From Crystallibacter permensis (GTDB lineage Bacteria; Actinomycetota; Actinomycetes; Actinomycetales; Micrococcaceae): a stretch of 64,000 nt of DNA. The notes under the pieces were generated by a model that saw only the letters and a program-made list of their open reading frames with translations, did no database searches and had not been told where the DNA came from. The position numbers and the translations under genes were made by a program. Below are positions 44,963 to 54,795 of the stretch, one piece after another; the stretch's first letter is position 1, and each line of letters starts with the position of its first letter. Location: contig NZ_JAODLR010000001.1 in NCBI RefSeq assembly GCF_025960875.1, forward strand, positions 454,883 to 518,882, given 5' to 3'.

Positions 44963-45688
44963 GTGAGAGCACATGAGATGGTCCTCGGCTGGGTGGAACA
45001 GGAAATCGCGGAGGGGCGGATCCGAATTGGGCAGCGCCTGCCGGCGGAGCGGACCATTGCGGACCAGCTGAAGGTGTCCCGCACGTCCGTTCGGGAGGCC
45101 ATCCGGGTGCTGGAGGCCATGGGGATGGTCCGCTCCGGAGTCGGGTCAGGGCCCGAGGCCGGAACGCTGCTCATCGCGGATCCATCGGCCCCGTTCACTG
45201 CGGCGATGCGGCTGCACTTCGCAACCTCGCATTTGCCTGCGGGCGATATTGCCCAAACCCGGATGCTGCTGGAATCCTGGGCTGTCGAACACGCCGACTC
45301 GTCGTCGCCGTTCCTGAGATCGGCCGCTCTGCTGCTGGACGCTATGGACGAACCTGGCCTCGAAACCGAACGCTTTCTTCAGCTCGATGCGGAATTTCAC
45401 GTCGCGCTGTCGCAGGCGGCGGGTAATGTGCTGATTAGCACCATGATGGGCGCACTGCGCGATTCCATCGAGCACTACACCCTGGACATGATCGGCAATC
45501 TGCCAGACTGGTCCGCGATGGCTATGCGGCTCCGTGCCGAGCACCGTCAAATCTACGACGCTGTCCTGGCGGGCGACCCCGTGCAGGCGTCCGCACTGGT
45601 TGCCGCACACATCGAGGGCTACTACCGGGAGGCGGGGTTCCCCTCCCATGAGAAGAATGCTGCGGAGTTGGCCCGTCCTCGGTCGTAA
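44963..45688 (+). CDS. lldR: FadR/LldR-type GntR regulator of lactate genes
   Basis: A 241-residue GntR regulator of the FCD subfamily. The winged helix has GQRLPAERTIADQLKVSRTSVREAIRVLEAMGMV at residues 20-55 and GSGPEAGTLLI as the wing. The FCD domain carries QTRMLLESWAVEHAD, QLDAEFHVALSQAAGN and RLRAEHRQIYDAVLAGD, with the His and Asp ligands expected. Position between lactate permease and lutABC with matching operators strongly suggests lactate-responsive repression. GTG 44963 is taken; ATG 44978 would be five codons shorter. Confidence 0.86.
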   Translation: MRAHEMVLGWVEQEIAEGRIRIGQRLPAERTIADQLKVSRTSVREAIRVLEAMGMVRSGVGSGPEAGTLLIADPSAPFTAAMRLHFATSHLPAGDIAQTRMLLESWAVEHADSSSPFLRSAALLLDAMDEPGLETERFLQLDAEFHVALSQAAGNVLISTMMGALRDSIEHYTLDMIGNLPDWSAMAMRLRAEHRQIYDAVLAGDPVQASALVAAHIEGYYREAGFPSHEKNAAELARPRS

Positions 45689-46029
45689 TCAAACGGGCAC
45701 CCAAGGCTTGCAGCCATGTGATCGCTGGCTGCCTCCGTCGCCCAGGGTCGGACAAAAGTGCGCGCAGGGCCGGCCCTGCTGCGTGGAAGCGAAGCACGGC
45801 ATGACGGTCGCTCCGGTGGCCTTCCTGGCGGTGGGATCGCGGTATTTTCGTGCGCCCATGGGGGCCCCGGCCTGTGCGAGCGGGAGTTGCCCAACAATGG
45901 TGGACGGCTTATGCCTAACAACCGGCGACGGCGCAGCGGGTGGGCGCAGAGAGTTGAGGTGGGGCCGATCACATGGTTTACTGTGGTTAGACCACACGAT
46001 TGCCGGGGTGTCCCCGACGAGAGGCTGCT
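45689..46029. other. 341-base gap before lutA
   Basis: Open frames here on either strand have no recognisable product and no ribosome sites. The only clear element is the LldR-type palindrome at its right end, listed separately. The left part is featureless. Confidence 0.5.
45982..45996. promoter_or_regulatory. LldR-type operator before lutABC
   Basis: TGTGGT-TAG-ACCACA (45982-45996) is a perfect 6+6 palindrome with a 3-base centre, 34 bases before the lutA ATG. The arms are identical to those of the site at 44891. This connects lutABC to the regulator gene immediately upstream. Confidence 0.78.
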
Positions 46030-46833
46030 ATGAAAATTGCGTTATTCGCCACCTGCATCGTCGATGCGATGTACCCGGCCACGGCCAAGGCCACCGTTGC
46101 GATCCTGGAACGGCTGGGCCACGAGGTTGTTTTCCCCGGCGGGCAGGCCTGCTGCGGGCAGATGCACGTCAACAGCGGGTACTTCAAGGAAGCGGTCCCC
46201 GTGATCGCCAATCACGTGGCCGCATTTGAATCCGACGATTACGACGTCGCCGTCGCTCCGTCAGGTTCCTGTGTCGCCTCGGTCAAGCACCAGCATCCGA
46301 TGATTGCCCGCTCCTGCGGAGACCGGGCGCTGGAAGAGCGTGCGGCCGCGGTCGGGGCGAAGACCTATGAACTGTCTGAACTGCTTGTGGACGTCCTCGG
46401 GGTCACCGACGCCGGCTCTCAGCTCGGCTCCTGGTTCCCGCACCGGGTCACCTACCACCCCAGCTGCCATGGCATGCGCCTACTTCGTCTGGGGGACCGG
46501 CAGCAGCGGCTGCTCGACACCGTGCGTGGTATCGATCTGACCCCGTTGCCGGAGCCTGACCAGTGCTGCGGCTTCGGTGGCACCTTCTCGATGAAGAATG
46601 CCGACGTCTCCTCGGCGATGCTTGAGGACAAGGCGGCGAACATTACCGCCACCGGCGCATCACTGTGCTCAGGCGGGGACGCTTCCTGCCTGATGCACAT
46701 CGGCGGAGGCCTGTCCCGGCAGGGCAGCAGCATCCGAACCCTGCATTTTGCCGAGATCCTCGCCAGCACCGAACAGCACCCGGCACAGATTGCCGGCGAG
46801 GTGCAGCTGCTAAGCGGAAAGGCCGCACAATGA
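46030..46833 (+). CDS. lutA: Lactate utilization protein A, Fe-S oxidoreductase subunit
   Basis: A 267-residue cysteine-rich (CCG domain) protein of the LutABC L-lactate dehydrogenase system. Two CCG motifs are present: FPGGQACCGQMHVNSG near residue 45 and DQCCGFGGTFSMKN near residue 185, which ligate Fe-S clusters. VTYHPSCHGMRLLRLG lies between. With LutB and LutC it oxidises L-lactate to pyruvate and gives electrons to the respiratory chain. ATG 46030 is preferred over an upstream start. The stop overlaps the lutB start (ATGA). Confidence 0.93.
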   Translation: MKIALFATCIVDAMYPATAKATVAILERLGHEVVFPGGQACCGQMHVNSGYFKEAVPVIANHVAAFESDDYDVAVAPSGSCVASVKHQHPMIARSCGDRALEERAAAVGAKTYELSELLVDVLGVTDAGSQLGSWFPHRVTYHPSCHGMRLLRLGDRQQRLLDTVRGIDLTPLPEPDQCCGFGGTFSMKNADVSSAMLEDKAANITATGASLCSGGDASCLMHIGGGLSRQGSSIRTLHFAEILASTEQHPAQIAGEVQLLSGKAAQ

Positions 46834-48359
46834 GCCAAACCTTCCTCGGCATGCCCTCCCTGCCCGTCTTCGGCACGGGCAACCTGCATGCCTCCGAGTC
46901 CTTCCCGAAGGCGGCGCACCGCGAGCTCGGCAACGCCCAGCTACGTGCCAACCTTGGCCATGCCACACACACCATCCGCGACAAGCGGCTCCAGGTGGTC
47001 TCCGAACTGCCGGACTGGGAGCAGCTGCGCGACGCAGGATCCGCCATCAAGGAATCCGTGATGGCACGGCTGCCCGAACTCCTCGAACAGTTCGAGAAAA
47101 ACTTCACTGCTCGCGGTGGTGTCATCCACTGGGCCCGCGATGCAGACGAGGCAAATGAAATCGTCGCCGGGCTGATCCGGGAGACCGGCGAAACCGAAGC
47201 CGTCAAGGTCAAGTCCATGGCGACGCAGGAAATCGGACTCAACGAGTACCTTGAAGAACAGGGAATAACGGCCCTCGAAACCGACCTCGCCGAGCTCATC
47301 GTCCAACTGGACCACGACAAGCCGAGCCACATCCTTGTCCCGGCGATCCACAAGAACCGCAGCCAGGTCCGCGACATCTTCCTGCGTGAAATGCCCGGGG
47401 CCGACCCCGCCCTGACCGATGACCCGGCCAAGCTGGCCGCGGCGGCCCGCACACATCTGCGGCGCAAATTCCTCACCGCCAAGGTCGCCGTCTCAGGCGC
47501 CAACTTCGCGCTGGCCGACTCCGGCACCCTCGCCGTCGTCGAATCCGAAGGCAACGGGCGTATGTGTCTGACCTTGCCCGAAACCTTGATCACCGTCATG
47601 GGTATCGAAAAACTCCTACCCACCTGGCAGGACCTGGAGGTGTTCATGCAGCTGTTGCCGCGCTCTTCCACCGGGGAACGGATGAACCCCTATACCTCGC
47701 TCTGGACCGGCGTCACCGAAGGCGACGGGCCGCAGAACATGCACCTGGTGCTGCTGGACAACGGCCGCAGCGCAGCCCTGGCCGACGAAATGGGACGGTC
47801 GGCGCTGCACTGCATCCGCTGCAGCGCCTGCATGAACGTCTGCCCCGTCTACGAGCGAACCGGTGGACATGCATACGGCTCCACCTATCCCGGGCCGATC
47901 GGTGCGATCCTCTCACCGCTGATGACCGGCATCCAGGCCGAAGAGAACAGCTCACTGCCCTACGCGTCGTCGTTGTGCGGGGCCTGCTATGACGCGTGCC
48001 CAGTGAAGATCAACATCCCGGACATCCTGGTGCACCTGCGCGGCGTGGACGTGGACAGCAAGCGCGGGAAGAAGAAAATACCCACTCAAATGGACGCGGG
48101 CATGAAGGCCGCCTCCTGGGCGCTGTCCTCGGGTAAACGGCTGGGCCTGCTCGAAAAGGGTCTGCCTCTGGGACGCCTGGCCGCCGGCCCCGATAAGAAA
48201 ATCACCAAGCTGCCTGGCATCGCTGCCGGCTGGACCCAAAGCCGGGACATCCCGGCGCCCCCGCCGCAGTCTTTCCGCACCTGGTGGGCGAACGAACACC
48301 GGGGACCGGACCCCGAGGGCGGCCCCATGCCATCACACAATAAGGGAGACCAGCAGTGA
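46830..48359 (+). CDS. lutB: Lactate utilization protein B, iron-sulfur protein
   Basis: A 509-residue LutB. The LUD domain occupies about residues 70-305 (TARGGVIHWARDADEANEIV; AKVAVSGANFALADSGTLAV). Two 4Fe-4S ferredoxin-type motifs follow: CIRCSACMNVCPVYERTGGH near 330 and CGACYDACPVKINIPDILV near 385. The C-terminus is basic and Pro-rich. It overlaps both neighbours by four bases (ATGA with lutA, GTGA with lutC). Length matches the family. Confidence 0.95.
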   Translation: MSQTFLGMPSLPVFGTGNLHASESFPKAAHRELGNAQLRANLGHATHTIRDKRLQVVSELPDWEQLRDAGSAIKESVMARLPELLEQFEKNFTARGGVIHWARDADEANEIVAGLIRETGETEAVKVKSMATQEIGLNEYLEEQGITALETDLAELIVQLDHDKPSHILVPAIHKNRSQVRDIFLREMPGADPALTDDPAKLAAAARTHLRRKFLTAKVAVSGANFALADSGTLAVVESEGNGRMCLTLPETLITVMGIEKLLPTWQDLEVFMQLLPRSSTGERMNPYTSLWTGVTEGDGPQNMHLVLLDNGRSAALADEMGRSALHCIRCSACMNVCPVYERTGGHAYGSTYPGPIGAILSPLMTGIQAEENSSLPYASSLCGACYDACPVKINIPDILVHLRGVDVDSKRGKKKIPTQMDAGMKAASWALSSGKRLGLLEKGLPLGRLAAGPDKKITKLPGIAAGWTQSRDIPAPPPQSFRTWWANEHRGPDPEGGPMPSHNKGDQQ

Positions 48360-48991
48360 GTGCACGTGACGAAATCCTCGGCCGGGTCCGGGCCGCCCTG
48401 AAAGACAGCCCGCAGGTGCCGCAGGTTCCCCGCGGATACCGTGCAACTTCCGCGCTGGACGAAGAGGCACTGATCGAACTGCTGGTGGACCGCCTGGTCG
48501 ACTACAAGGCACAGGTGACCGTGGTGGACACGGCCGAGGTGCCGACACGGATTGCAGCACTCCTTGCCGGCGCGCAGAGCTACGTGGTGCCCGCCGGGCT
48601 CGACACAGGCTGGCTCGCCGGAGTTGAATACGAGCCCGCCGACGGCCGGCGCCACCTGGATTCTGCCGACACGCCGCTGACCGTTGCGGAACTCGACGGA
48701 ATTGACGCCGTCGTGACCGGCAGCGCGGTCGCCGTCGCCGAAACCGGGACCATCATCCTGGACGGCAGCCCCAGCCAGGGCCGCCGCGCCATCAGCCTCG
48801 TCCCTGACCATCACATCTGTGTTGTGAAAGCCACCGACATCGCCGGAATCCTGCCGGAGGCGCTGCGTCGGATCGACGGCACCCGGCCGCTGACCATGAT
48901 CAGTGGCCCGAGCGCGACCAGCGACATCGAACTCGAACGCGTCGAGGGAGTACACGGCCCTCGGAAGCTCGACGTCATCATCGCACGTTAG
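48356..48991 (+). CDS. lutC: Lactate utilization protein C
   Basis: A 211-residue LUD-domain protein. It starts ARDEILGRVRAALKD, typical of LutC. Toward the C-terminus are GSAVAVAETGTIILDGSPSQ, RRAISLVPDHHICVVK and TMISGPSATSDIELERVEGV, the conserved LUD end. It completes the LutABC complex. GTG 48356 overlaps the lutB stop, so it is translationally coupled. Confidence 0.93.
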   Translation: MSARDEILGRVRAALKDSPQVPQVPRGYRATSALDEEALIELLVDRLVDYKAQVTVVDTAEVPTRIAALLAGAQSYVVPAGLDTGWLAGVEYEPADGRRHLDSADTPLTVAELDGIDAVVTGSAVAVAETGTIILDGSPSQGRRAISLVPDHHICVVKATDIAGILPEALRRIDGTRPLTMISGPSATSDIELERVEGVHGPRKLDVIIAR

Positions 48992-49066
48992 ACCCGGGCG
49001 GCCACCGGAACGCCTGCGCTCATCCCGTCTCCCACTCCTCACCGCCGCTGAACGAAAGGAACGCTC

Positions 49067-49405
49067 ATGACCGCCTACCGCCATAACGCCTGGCAGAACC
49101 TCGTCGGCGCCCCCGTGCAGGTCCGGAATAACGGCAGGACCGTCCGCGAAGGGCTCGTCGACGACGTCATGCCTGATTCGTCGGCACTCAGGATCGCCGC
49201 CGACGGGTTCTCGAGCCGGATACTTATCGAAGCTTCAGGAGAATACGAGGTGTGGGTGGAACCCAGGCAGCTGGAGGGCAAGCATGCTTACCGCCTGACA
49301 TCGTCCGCTCTGCACCCCGGGGATGGACGCCCGTGGAGCCAGGACGATAACCGACCGCCGCACCGATACCGGACCGGGACCGTTCCGGTGGAGAATGCGT
49401 CATGA
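49067..49405 (+). CDS. Small hypothetical protein coupled to the PEP synthase regulator
   Basis: A 112-residue protein, no recognised family. Residues 5-65 look like a small beta-barrel (WQNLVGAPVQVRNNGRTVRE; ILIEASGEYEVWVEP), resembling in pattern an SH3- or PRC-like fold. The C-terminal 30 residues are polar and likely disordered (GDGRPWSQDDNRPPHRYRTG). GAAAGGAACG precedes ATG 49067. The stop overlaps the ATG of the PpsR gene by four bases, so it is made with it. Its setting in a lactate-to-PEP unit suggests a part in PEP synthase control, but this is inference. Confidence 0.6.
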   Translation: MTAYRHNAWQNLVGAPVQVRNNGRTVREGLVDDVMPDSSALRIAADGFSSRILIEASGEYEVWVEPRQLEGKHAYRLTSSALHPGDGRPWSQDDNRPPHRYRTGTVPVENAS

Positions 49406-50220
49406 CCAATGACAATCTTCGGCCTGTGTACTTCCTCTCTGACAGCACCGGCATCACCGCGGAAACGCTTGGCAATACCTTGCTGACGCAGTTCCCTGCG
49501 AACAATTTTGACCGCATCACAATCCCCTTCATCACCACGGACGAACAGGCGCGGTCCGCTGTCAGGATCATCGACCGCCACGCTGCCACGGGCCTGCAGC
49601 CGATCGTCTTTTCCACCGCAGTCAGTAACGATATCCGGCAGATCCTGGCGACGTGCAAGGGAATCATCGTGGACCTCATCGGGGCCCATGTCGGACAACT
49701 GGAGCACGCCCTCGGCACCCGCGTCAGCGGGGAACCCGGCCGGGCGCACGGCCTCGGAAACGCCGCGCGCTACCAATCGCGCATGGCCGCAGTCGAATAC
49801 GCCATGGAACACGACGACGGCCAGAGCCTGCGCGCCCTCGAAAAGGCCCAAGTTATCTTGGTGTCCCCGTCCCGCTGCGGCAAAACGCCTACCACCATGT
49901 ATCTGGCACTCCAACACGGCATCTTCGCCGCGAACTTCCCGCTGGTGGACGAAGACTTTGAACGGGAAGGCTTCCCCAAACCGCTGCTGCCTTTCGTGTC
50001 GAAGTGTTTCGGCCTGACCACCAATCCCCTGCGCCTCAGCCAGGTCCGCACCGAACGGCGCCGCGGCTCCCCCTACGCGTCGCTGCGCCAATGCGGCTTC
50101 GAGCTGCGCAGCGCGGAGCGGCTGTACGAGTCGCATGGGATTCCATACCTTAATTCGGCCAGCGTCTCGATCGAAGAAATGGCAGCCACCATCCTGCAAA
50201 AGATGAACCTCAAACACTAG
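49402..50220 (+). CDS. ppsR: PEP synthase regulatory protein (kinase/pyrophosphorylase)
   Basis: A 272-residue DUF299 protein. It reversibly phosphorylates a Thr next to the catalytic His of PEP synthase, switching it off with ADP and on with phosphate. [20 protein letters not shown] at the N-terminus, [11 protein letters not shown], and the nucleotide-binding [19 protein letters not shown] near residue 155 are signatures. The target, PEP synthase, lies 148 bases downstream, the standard arrangement. Confidence 0.92.
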   Translation: MTNDNLRPVYFLSDSTGITAETLGNTLLTQFPANNFDRITIPFITTDEQARSAVRIIDRHAATGLQPIVFSTAVSNDIRQILATCKGIIVDLIGAHVGQLEHALGTRVSGEPGRAHGLGNAARYQSRMAAVEYAMEHDDGQSLRALEKAQVILVSPSRCGKTPTTMYLALQHGIFAANFPLVDEDFEREGFPKPLLPFVSKCFGLTTNPLRLSQVRTERRRGSPYASLRQCGFELRSAERLYESHGIPYLNSASVSIEEMAATILQKMNLKH

Positions 50221-50242
50221 AAAAAAAGCTTCACAAAAGCTA

Positions 50243-50258
50243 TGTGATGTACATCATG
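50243..50258. promoter_or_regulatory. CRP/GlxR-type cAMP regulator site before PEP synthase
   Basis: TGTGATGTACATCATG matches TGTGANNTANNTCACA, the corynebacterial GlxR consensus, at all but the last two bases. The core TGATGTACATCA (50245-50256) is a perfect 12-base palindrome. It is in the ppsR-ppsA gap, about 110 bases before the ATG. A second, shorter palindrome AAGCGCTT lies at 50263-50270. Confidence 0.6.
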
Positions 50259-50368
50259 TGGAAAGCGCTTCGAAGACCTGTCACCTTGGACAGAACTTGT
50301 CCACCCGCCGGCCACAGCCGTGGGCGGGCCGCGCCCCTGCCCGCCACCCTCGCAAAGGAATAGCAATT

Positions 50369-52789
50369 ATGACGACAGACATCCTCTGGTTCTCGGAACT
50401 CGGACTCAAGGACCTGGACCGGGTGGGCGGCAAGAACGCCTCCCTCGGGGAGATGGTGCAGAACCTGACCTCGGCCGGTGTCCAGGTGCCCGACGGCTTC
50501 GCCACGACGGCGGACGCTTACCGCCGCTTCCTGGCCGATTCGGGCCTGGACCAGCAGATCACCGCCCGGCTGGCCGGCTTGGATACCGATGACGTCACGG
50601 CCCTGGCCGCCGCCGGCCAGGAGATCCGGCGCCTGATGCGCGAGACGCCGTTCCTGCCGGGCTTCGAAGAGCAGATCCGCAACTCCTACCAGCAGCTGGT
50701 CGAGAAGCAAGGAGGCTCCGAGGACCTGTCCTGGGCCGTGCGTTCCAGCGCGACCGCGGAAGATCTTCCCGATGCCTCGTTCGCCGGGCAGCAGGAGACC
50801 TTCCTGAACGTCCGCGGCATCGAGAACATCCTGCAGGCCATCAAGGATGTCTTCGCATCCCTCTACAACGACCGAGCCATCGCCTACCGCGTGCACCACA
50901 AGTTTGAGCACGCCGAGGTGGCACTGTCGGCGGGTATCCAGCGCATGGTGCGCTCCGACGTCGGGGCCTCCGGCGTCATGTTTACCATGGACACCGAATC
51001 GGGCTTCCACGATGCCGTCTTCGTCACCTCCTCCTACGGACTGGGCGAAGCCGTCGTCCAGGGCGCCGTGAACCCGGACGAGTTCTATGTCTACAAGCCC
51101 GCACTGCAGGTCGGCCGTCCAGCCATCCTCAAACGCGGACTGGGCGAGAAGGCCCTGCAGATGACCTACACCACCAGCCGTGAAGTCGGCCGCACCATCG
51201 ACTTTGTTCCGGTGGAGGCGTCGCAGCGGAGCCGGTTCAGCCTCAGTGACGACGACGTCGAGCAGCTCGCCCGGCATGCCGTCGCCATCGAGAACCACTA
51301 CGGCCGCCCCATGGACATCGAATGGGGCAAGGACGGGATCGACGGAGGCCTGTACATCCTGCAGGCCCGTCCGGAGACCGTGCAGTCCCGTCGGGCCCCC
51401 GGCAGCCAGAGCCGCTTCCGACTCAATGGGACCGGCCCGATTCTGGTCGAAGGCCGCGCCATCGGCCAGCGGATCGGTTCCGGCAGTGTCCGCATCCTCA
51501 CCGCGATCGACCAGATGGCATCGTTCCAGAGCGGTGACGTCCTCGTTGCCGACATGACCGACCCGGACTGGGAGCCGATCATGAAGCGCGCCTCCGCCAT
51601 CGTCACCAACCGTGGTGGACGCACCTGCCACGCGGCCATCATCGCCCGCGAACTGGGTATTCCCGCCGTCGTCGGAACAGGGACCGCTACAGAAGCTTTG
51701 TCCGACGGAATCGAAGTCACCGTGTCCTGCGCCGATGGCGAGACCGGCGTGATATACGACGGCCTGCTGGACTTTATTGTCGAAGAAACCGGGATCACCA
51801 AGCTGCCCGAAGCCCCGGTAAAGGTCATGATGAATGTCGGCACCCCGGAGCAGGCGTTCACCTTCGCGCAGTTGCCGAACCACGGTGTGGGCCTTGCCCG
51901 GTTGGAGTTCATCATCAACCGCCAGATCGGCATCCACCCCAAGGCCCTGCTGAACCTGGATGACCAGCCGGAGGACGTGGCCGCGGAAATACGGAAGCGG
52001 ATCGCCGCGTACGACAGCCCGCGCGACTACTACATCAAACGCCTAGCCGAAGGCGTGTCCACCATCGCCGCGGCCTTCGCACCGGAGCCGGTGATTGTGC
52101 GAATGTCCGACTTCAAGTCCAACGAGTACGCCAACCTGCTTGGCGGACCAGCCTACGAGCCGCACGAAGAGAACCCCATGATCGGCTTCCGCGGCGCTTC
52201 ACGCTACCTCGAACCGACCTTCCGGGATTGCTTCGACCTCGAGTGCGAGGCACTGTCCTTCGTCCGCAACGAGATGGGACTGGCCAACGTCAAGCTCATG
52301 ATCCCGTTCGTGAGGACCCTCGACGAGGCCCGCGGCGTCACCGACCTGCTGGCGGAGAACGGCCTCACCCGCGGCGAAAACGGCCTCGAGATCATCATGA
52401 TGTGCGAGCTACCCTCAAACGCGCTGCTCGCCAACGAATTCCTCGACTACTTCGACGGATTCTCCATCGGCTCCAATGACATGACCCAGCTGACCCTCGG
52501 GCTGGACCGGGATTCGGCCATCGTCGCAGGAAGCTTCGACGAGCGCGACGCCGCCGTGAAGAAGCTCCTAAGCATGGCCATCAAAGCGTGCAAGGAGCGC
52601 GGCAAATATGTTGGCATTTGCGGCCAAGGTCCCAGCGACCACCCGGACTTCGCCGAGTGGCTGGTCAGGCAAGGTATCGATTCTGTCTCACTGAACCCCG
52701 ACACCGTAGTGGACACCTGGCTCCGGCTTGCCGACGCCGCCGACGCCGAGATCAGTGCCGCCGCCGGCGAACTGACCGCGCCGCGCTGA
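50369..52789 (+). CDS. ppsA: Phosphoenolpyruvate synthase (pyruvate, water dikinase)
   Basis: An 806-residue PEP synthase: pyruvate + ATP gives PEP + AMP + phosphate, the entry to gluconeogenesis from lactate. The N-terminal ATP-grasp domain runs to about residue 340 ([35 protein letters not shown]). The phospho-histidine is in [20 protein letters not shown] near residue 425, with the Thr before it the PpsR target. The C-terminal PEP/pyruvate domain ends [18 protein letters not shown] and [21 protein letters not shown] precedes ATG 50369. Confidence 0.95.
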   Translation: MTTDILWFSELGLKDLDRVGGKNASLGEMVQNLTSAGVQVPDGFATTADAYRRFLADSGLDQQITARLAGLDTDDVTALAAAGQEIRRLMRETPFLPGFEEQIRNSYQQLVEKQGGSEDLSWAVRSSATAEDLPDASFAGQQETFLNVRGIENILQAIKDVFASLYNDRAIAYRVHHKFEHAEVALSAGIQRMVRSDVGASGVMFTMDTESGFHDAVFVTSSYGLGEAVVQGAVNPDEFYVYKPALQVGRPAILKRGLGEKALQMTYTTSREVGRTIDFVPVEASQRSRFSLSDDDVEQLARHAVAIENHYGRPMDIEWGKDGIDGGLYILQARPETVQSRRAPGSQSRFRLNGTGPILVEGRAIGQRIGSGSVRILTAIDQMASFQSGDVLVADMTDPDWEPIMKRASAIVTNRGGRTCHAAIIARELGIPAVVGTGTATEALSDGIEVTVSCADGETGVIYDGLLDFIVEETGITKLPEAPVKVMMNVGTPEQAFTFAQLPNHGVGLARLEFIINRQIGIHPKALLNLDDQPEDVAAEIRKRIAAYDSPRDYYIKRLAEGVSTIAAAFAPEPVIVRMSDFKSNEYANLLGGPAYEPHEENPMIGFRGASRYLEPTFRDCFDLECEALSFVRNEMGLANVKLMIPFVRTLDEARGVTDLLAENGLTRGENGLEIIMMCELPSNALLANEFLDYFDGFSIGSNDMTQLTLGLDRDSAIVAGSFDERDAAVKKLLSMAIKACKERGKYVGICGQGPSDHPDFAEWLVRQGIDSVSLNPDTVVDTWLRLADAADAEISAAAGELTAPR

Positions 52790-52859
52790 GGGCAAAGGCA
52801 GAAAGGTCAGGGGTGTCGCGAGAGTCCGGGTCGTCTCGGCTAAATGAGACGAACAAGAA

Positions 52860-53231
52860 TCAGATGTGCTGATCCACGATGATGGGGTTGCCGTCCGGAT
52901 CCAGCACAATGAAGCTCGCCGGTCCGGTCGTCTCCTCATCGGCCTCCGAAACGAATTGCGTGCCCTGGGCTTTCAACTGCCGTTGGAGAACGCGCACATC
53001 GGTGTATGAGTCGAGTGCCTGCGCGTCCTGATTCCAGCCCGGGTTGAAGGTCAGTGCATTTTTCTCGAACATTCCCTGAAAGAGCCCGACGACGGCCTCG
53101 CCATTCTTCAGAATCAGCCAGTTCTGCGTGATGTCGCCCCCGTGTTTGCTGAACCCGAGCTTTTCGTAGAACGCAGCGGAGGCCTCGATGTCCTTGACCG
53201 TGAGGCTGATCGAGAAGGCGCCAAGTTGCAT
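52860..53231 (-). CDS. VOC family protein (glyoxalase/dioxygenase fold)
   Basis: A 123-residue single-domain vicinal oxygen chelate protein. It starts [20 protein letters not shown], with [11 protein letters not shown] and the strand [14 protein letters not shown], and ends [17 protein letters not shown], the usual C-terminal pattern. Metal ligands are not complete in one chain (the Glu at the end is replaced by Asp), so it might be a non-metal resistance-type member. The start is ATG 53231. It is convergent with ppsA. Confidence 0.82.
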   Translation of the reverse strand: MQLGAFSISLTVKDIEASAAFYEKLGFSKHGGDITQNWLILKNGEAVVGLFQGMFEKNALTFNPGWNQDAQALDSYTDVRVLQRQLKAQGTQFVSEADEETTGPASFIVLDPDGNPIIVDQHI

Positions 53232-53336
53232 GTGTTGCTCCGATCTGGGGAATGAGGAATTCTTCCGATGATAGTCACGGCCAGCGCAGGTGCAGTGTCA
53301 ACACGACTGGGAGGCGCGGCACTGCATGATCGTGAT

Positions 53337-53933
53337 TCAGCCGGCCCGATCCGGGCCCTGTTTCCGGGCATAGGCCCGGGCTGCCCGCACGCGGTCGCCG
53401 CATCGGGTGGAGCACCAGTACCGGCGTGCGTGGGTGCGCAAGAGGAATCGATTGCAGGGCGTTGCTTCGCAGCGGGCGATCAGCCCCGCTTGATCTCCAG
53501 TCAGCAATGAGGCGGCATCCTCGGCGATTTGGGCCATCGCGTGTTCGACGAGTTGCGTCACTGGGTGCTGTGGAGCCCGGTGCAGTCCCACCTGCGGTTC
53601 ATACCGTAGCAGCGGTGCGCTCGGCACTTTCGTGAGGGCTTGATTGACCCCCTCCAGAGCCCGCAGTTCAGGCACGCTGCTGTCTGCGCGGGCTGCCAAG
53701 ATTGAACGCAAGTTACCCCGCAAGGTGGCGAGCTGGTTCTGGCAGTACGCCAGTAAAGCGGTTTCCTCTGGAACGAGATGGTGGCTGACGAGCCATTGGG
53801 TGGCGTTCTCCGGGCTGTCTAGTTCATCCACAATGTGCCCGCCAGGAAGTATGACTGTGCTGTTGGCCAAGGCAAGACTCGTGTGGCCGGCTCCGGGGGC
53901 GGGTGGAAGCGGGATCTTCGACATGAGTCTCAT
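53337..53933 (-). CDS. ABATE / CGNR zinc finger domain protein
   Basis: A 198-residue putative regulator. An N-terminal ABATE-type domain (STVILPGGHIVDELDSPENA; LVEHAMAQIAEDAASLL) is followed by a C-terminal CGNR zinc finger: ARCEATPCNRFLLRTHARRY with WCSTRCGDRVRAARAYARK, giving four Cys ligands. Proteins of this kind are thought to be stress-linked transcription regulators. I take ATG 53933 (MRLMSKIP); ATG 53924 is also possible. The 250 bases upstream on the same strand are open but code for nothing recognised. Confidence 0.82.
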   Translation of the reverse strand: MRLMSKIPLPPAPGAGHTSLALANSTVILPGGHIVDELDSPENATQWLVSHHLVPEETALLAYCQNQLATLRGNLRSILAARADSSVPELRALEGVNQALTKVPSAPLLRYEPQVGLHRAPQHPVTQLVEHAMAQIAEDAASLLTGDQAGLIARCEATPCNRFLLRTHARRYWCSTRCGDRVRAARAYARKQGPDRAG

Positions 53934-54187
53934 GCTATCAGCTGTTATTTTCCGTGACGCTTCTGTCGTTTTTCGGTGCTGGACGATGCCCACGCCGGTG
54001 TTGTGCAAACCGTATCTGGGCCAGCGGCACGCCAATCGCGTCGCCGCCTTAGCCCAGATGCGGGATGCCCTGACGTGCCGTTTCGTGCGTTCCCACCAGA
54101 CTTCAGTGTGTGAAGCTCTTCTCAGGCCTTGCTGGTCACTGCTCCGATATCGGAACCGCGCTGCAGGAGGGCTGGGAACGAGGGTGC

Positions 54188-54490
54188 CTAGCCTTCGCAG
54201 TCGGTGCAGTAAGCGTGGCCGCCCTGCTGCCGGGCGACCTGGGAGCGGTGCCTGACCAGGAAGCATGAGTAGCACGTGAATTCGTCGTCGGCCTGCGGGA
54301 TGACCTGAACGTTGAGCTCTTCGGCGATGAACTCGCCGCCGGGAACACCGGCTCCGTCGAGGCCATCGGCCTCGTCCAGTTCCATGGTGACACTGCGGGC
54401 GCCCGGTGCATTTGCGGACTGCAGTGCCTCTAAGGACTTCTCTTGGGACTCTTTGACGTCGGCACGGACCTCGTCGTAATCGGTTGCCAC
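54188..54490 (-). CDS. DUF4193 protein, copy 1
   Basis: A 100-residue actinobacterial DUF4193 protein. It has an acidic N-terminal half and a zinc-ribbon-like C-terminal half with CYSC and CTDC. GTG 54490 starts MATDYDEVR. It differs from copy 2 (55982-56284) at seven residues (93% identical). The upstream sequence is shared too, including GTACAACGTACAGCACCCCG. Function is not known; the family is highly conserved as a single gene in this group, so a second copy is unusual. Confidence 0.88.
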   Translation of the reverse strand: MATDYDEVRADVKESQEKSLEALQSANAPGARSVTMELDEADGLDGAGVPGGEFIAEELNVQVIPQADDEFTCYSCFLVRHRSQVARQQGGHAYCTDCEG

Positions 54491-54556
54491 TTAGCTAGTT
54501 CTCTTTTCTCGACCGGGATGAATGCGGTACAACGTACAGCACCCCGCGAGTATTCC
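54188..54556. repeat. Duplicated segment A (DUF4193 gene and its upstream region)
   Basis: Covers the DUF4193 coding region and about 66 bases upstream, ending in GTACAACGTACAGCACCCCG (54537-54556). The matching copy is 55982-56343. Coding similarity is 93% at protein level and the promoter-side block of 20 bases is identical. The two copies are direct repeats about 1.8 kb apart. Confidence 0.85.
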
Positions 54557-54795
54557 ATAGTCGATGGCCAGTCAAAGCATGGGCTATCCGCAGCACGGTG
54601 AAGCGCGGAAGCCGACTGTTTGGCTCCAGTGCCGCTTCCATCGTTGCGGCTGCTGTCGTTCAGCGCTGGAACGCCTGAAAAACGGGGAGTGGACGTGAAA
54701 CGCAAAACGTTACATGCCGAATGTTGACCATGTCACACTGGTGCAATAGCGTTCGGGTGTTGCACTGATATATCACCGCGCCGCAGGAAGTAGAT

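Noticed and set aside
53934..54187. Open frame extending the CGNR gene upstream
   Set aside because: The extra part has no domain, and the ABATE/CGNR protein has its normal N-terminus near 53933.
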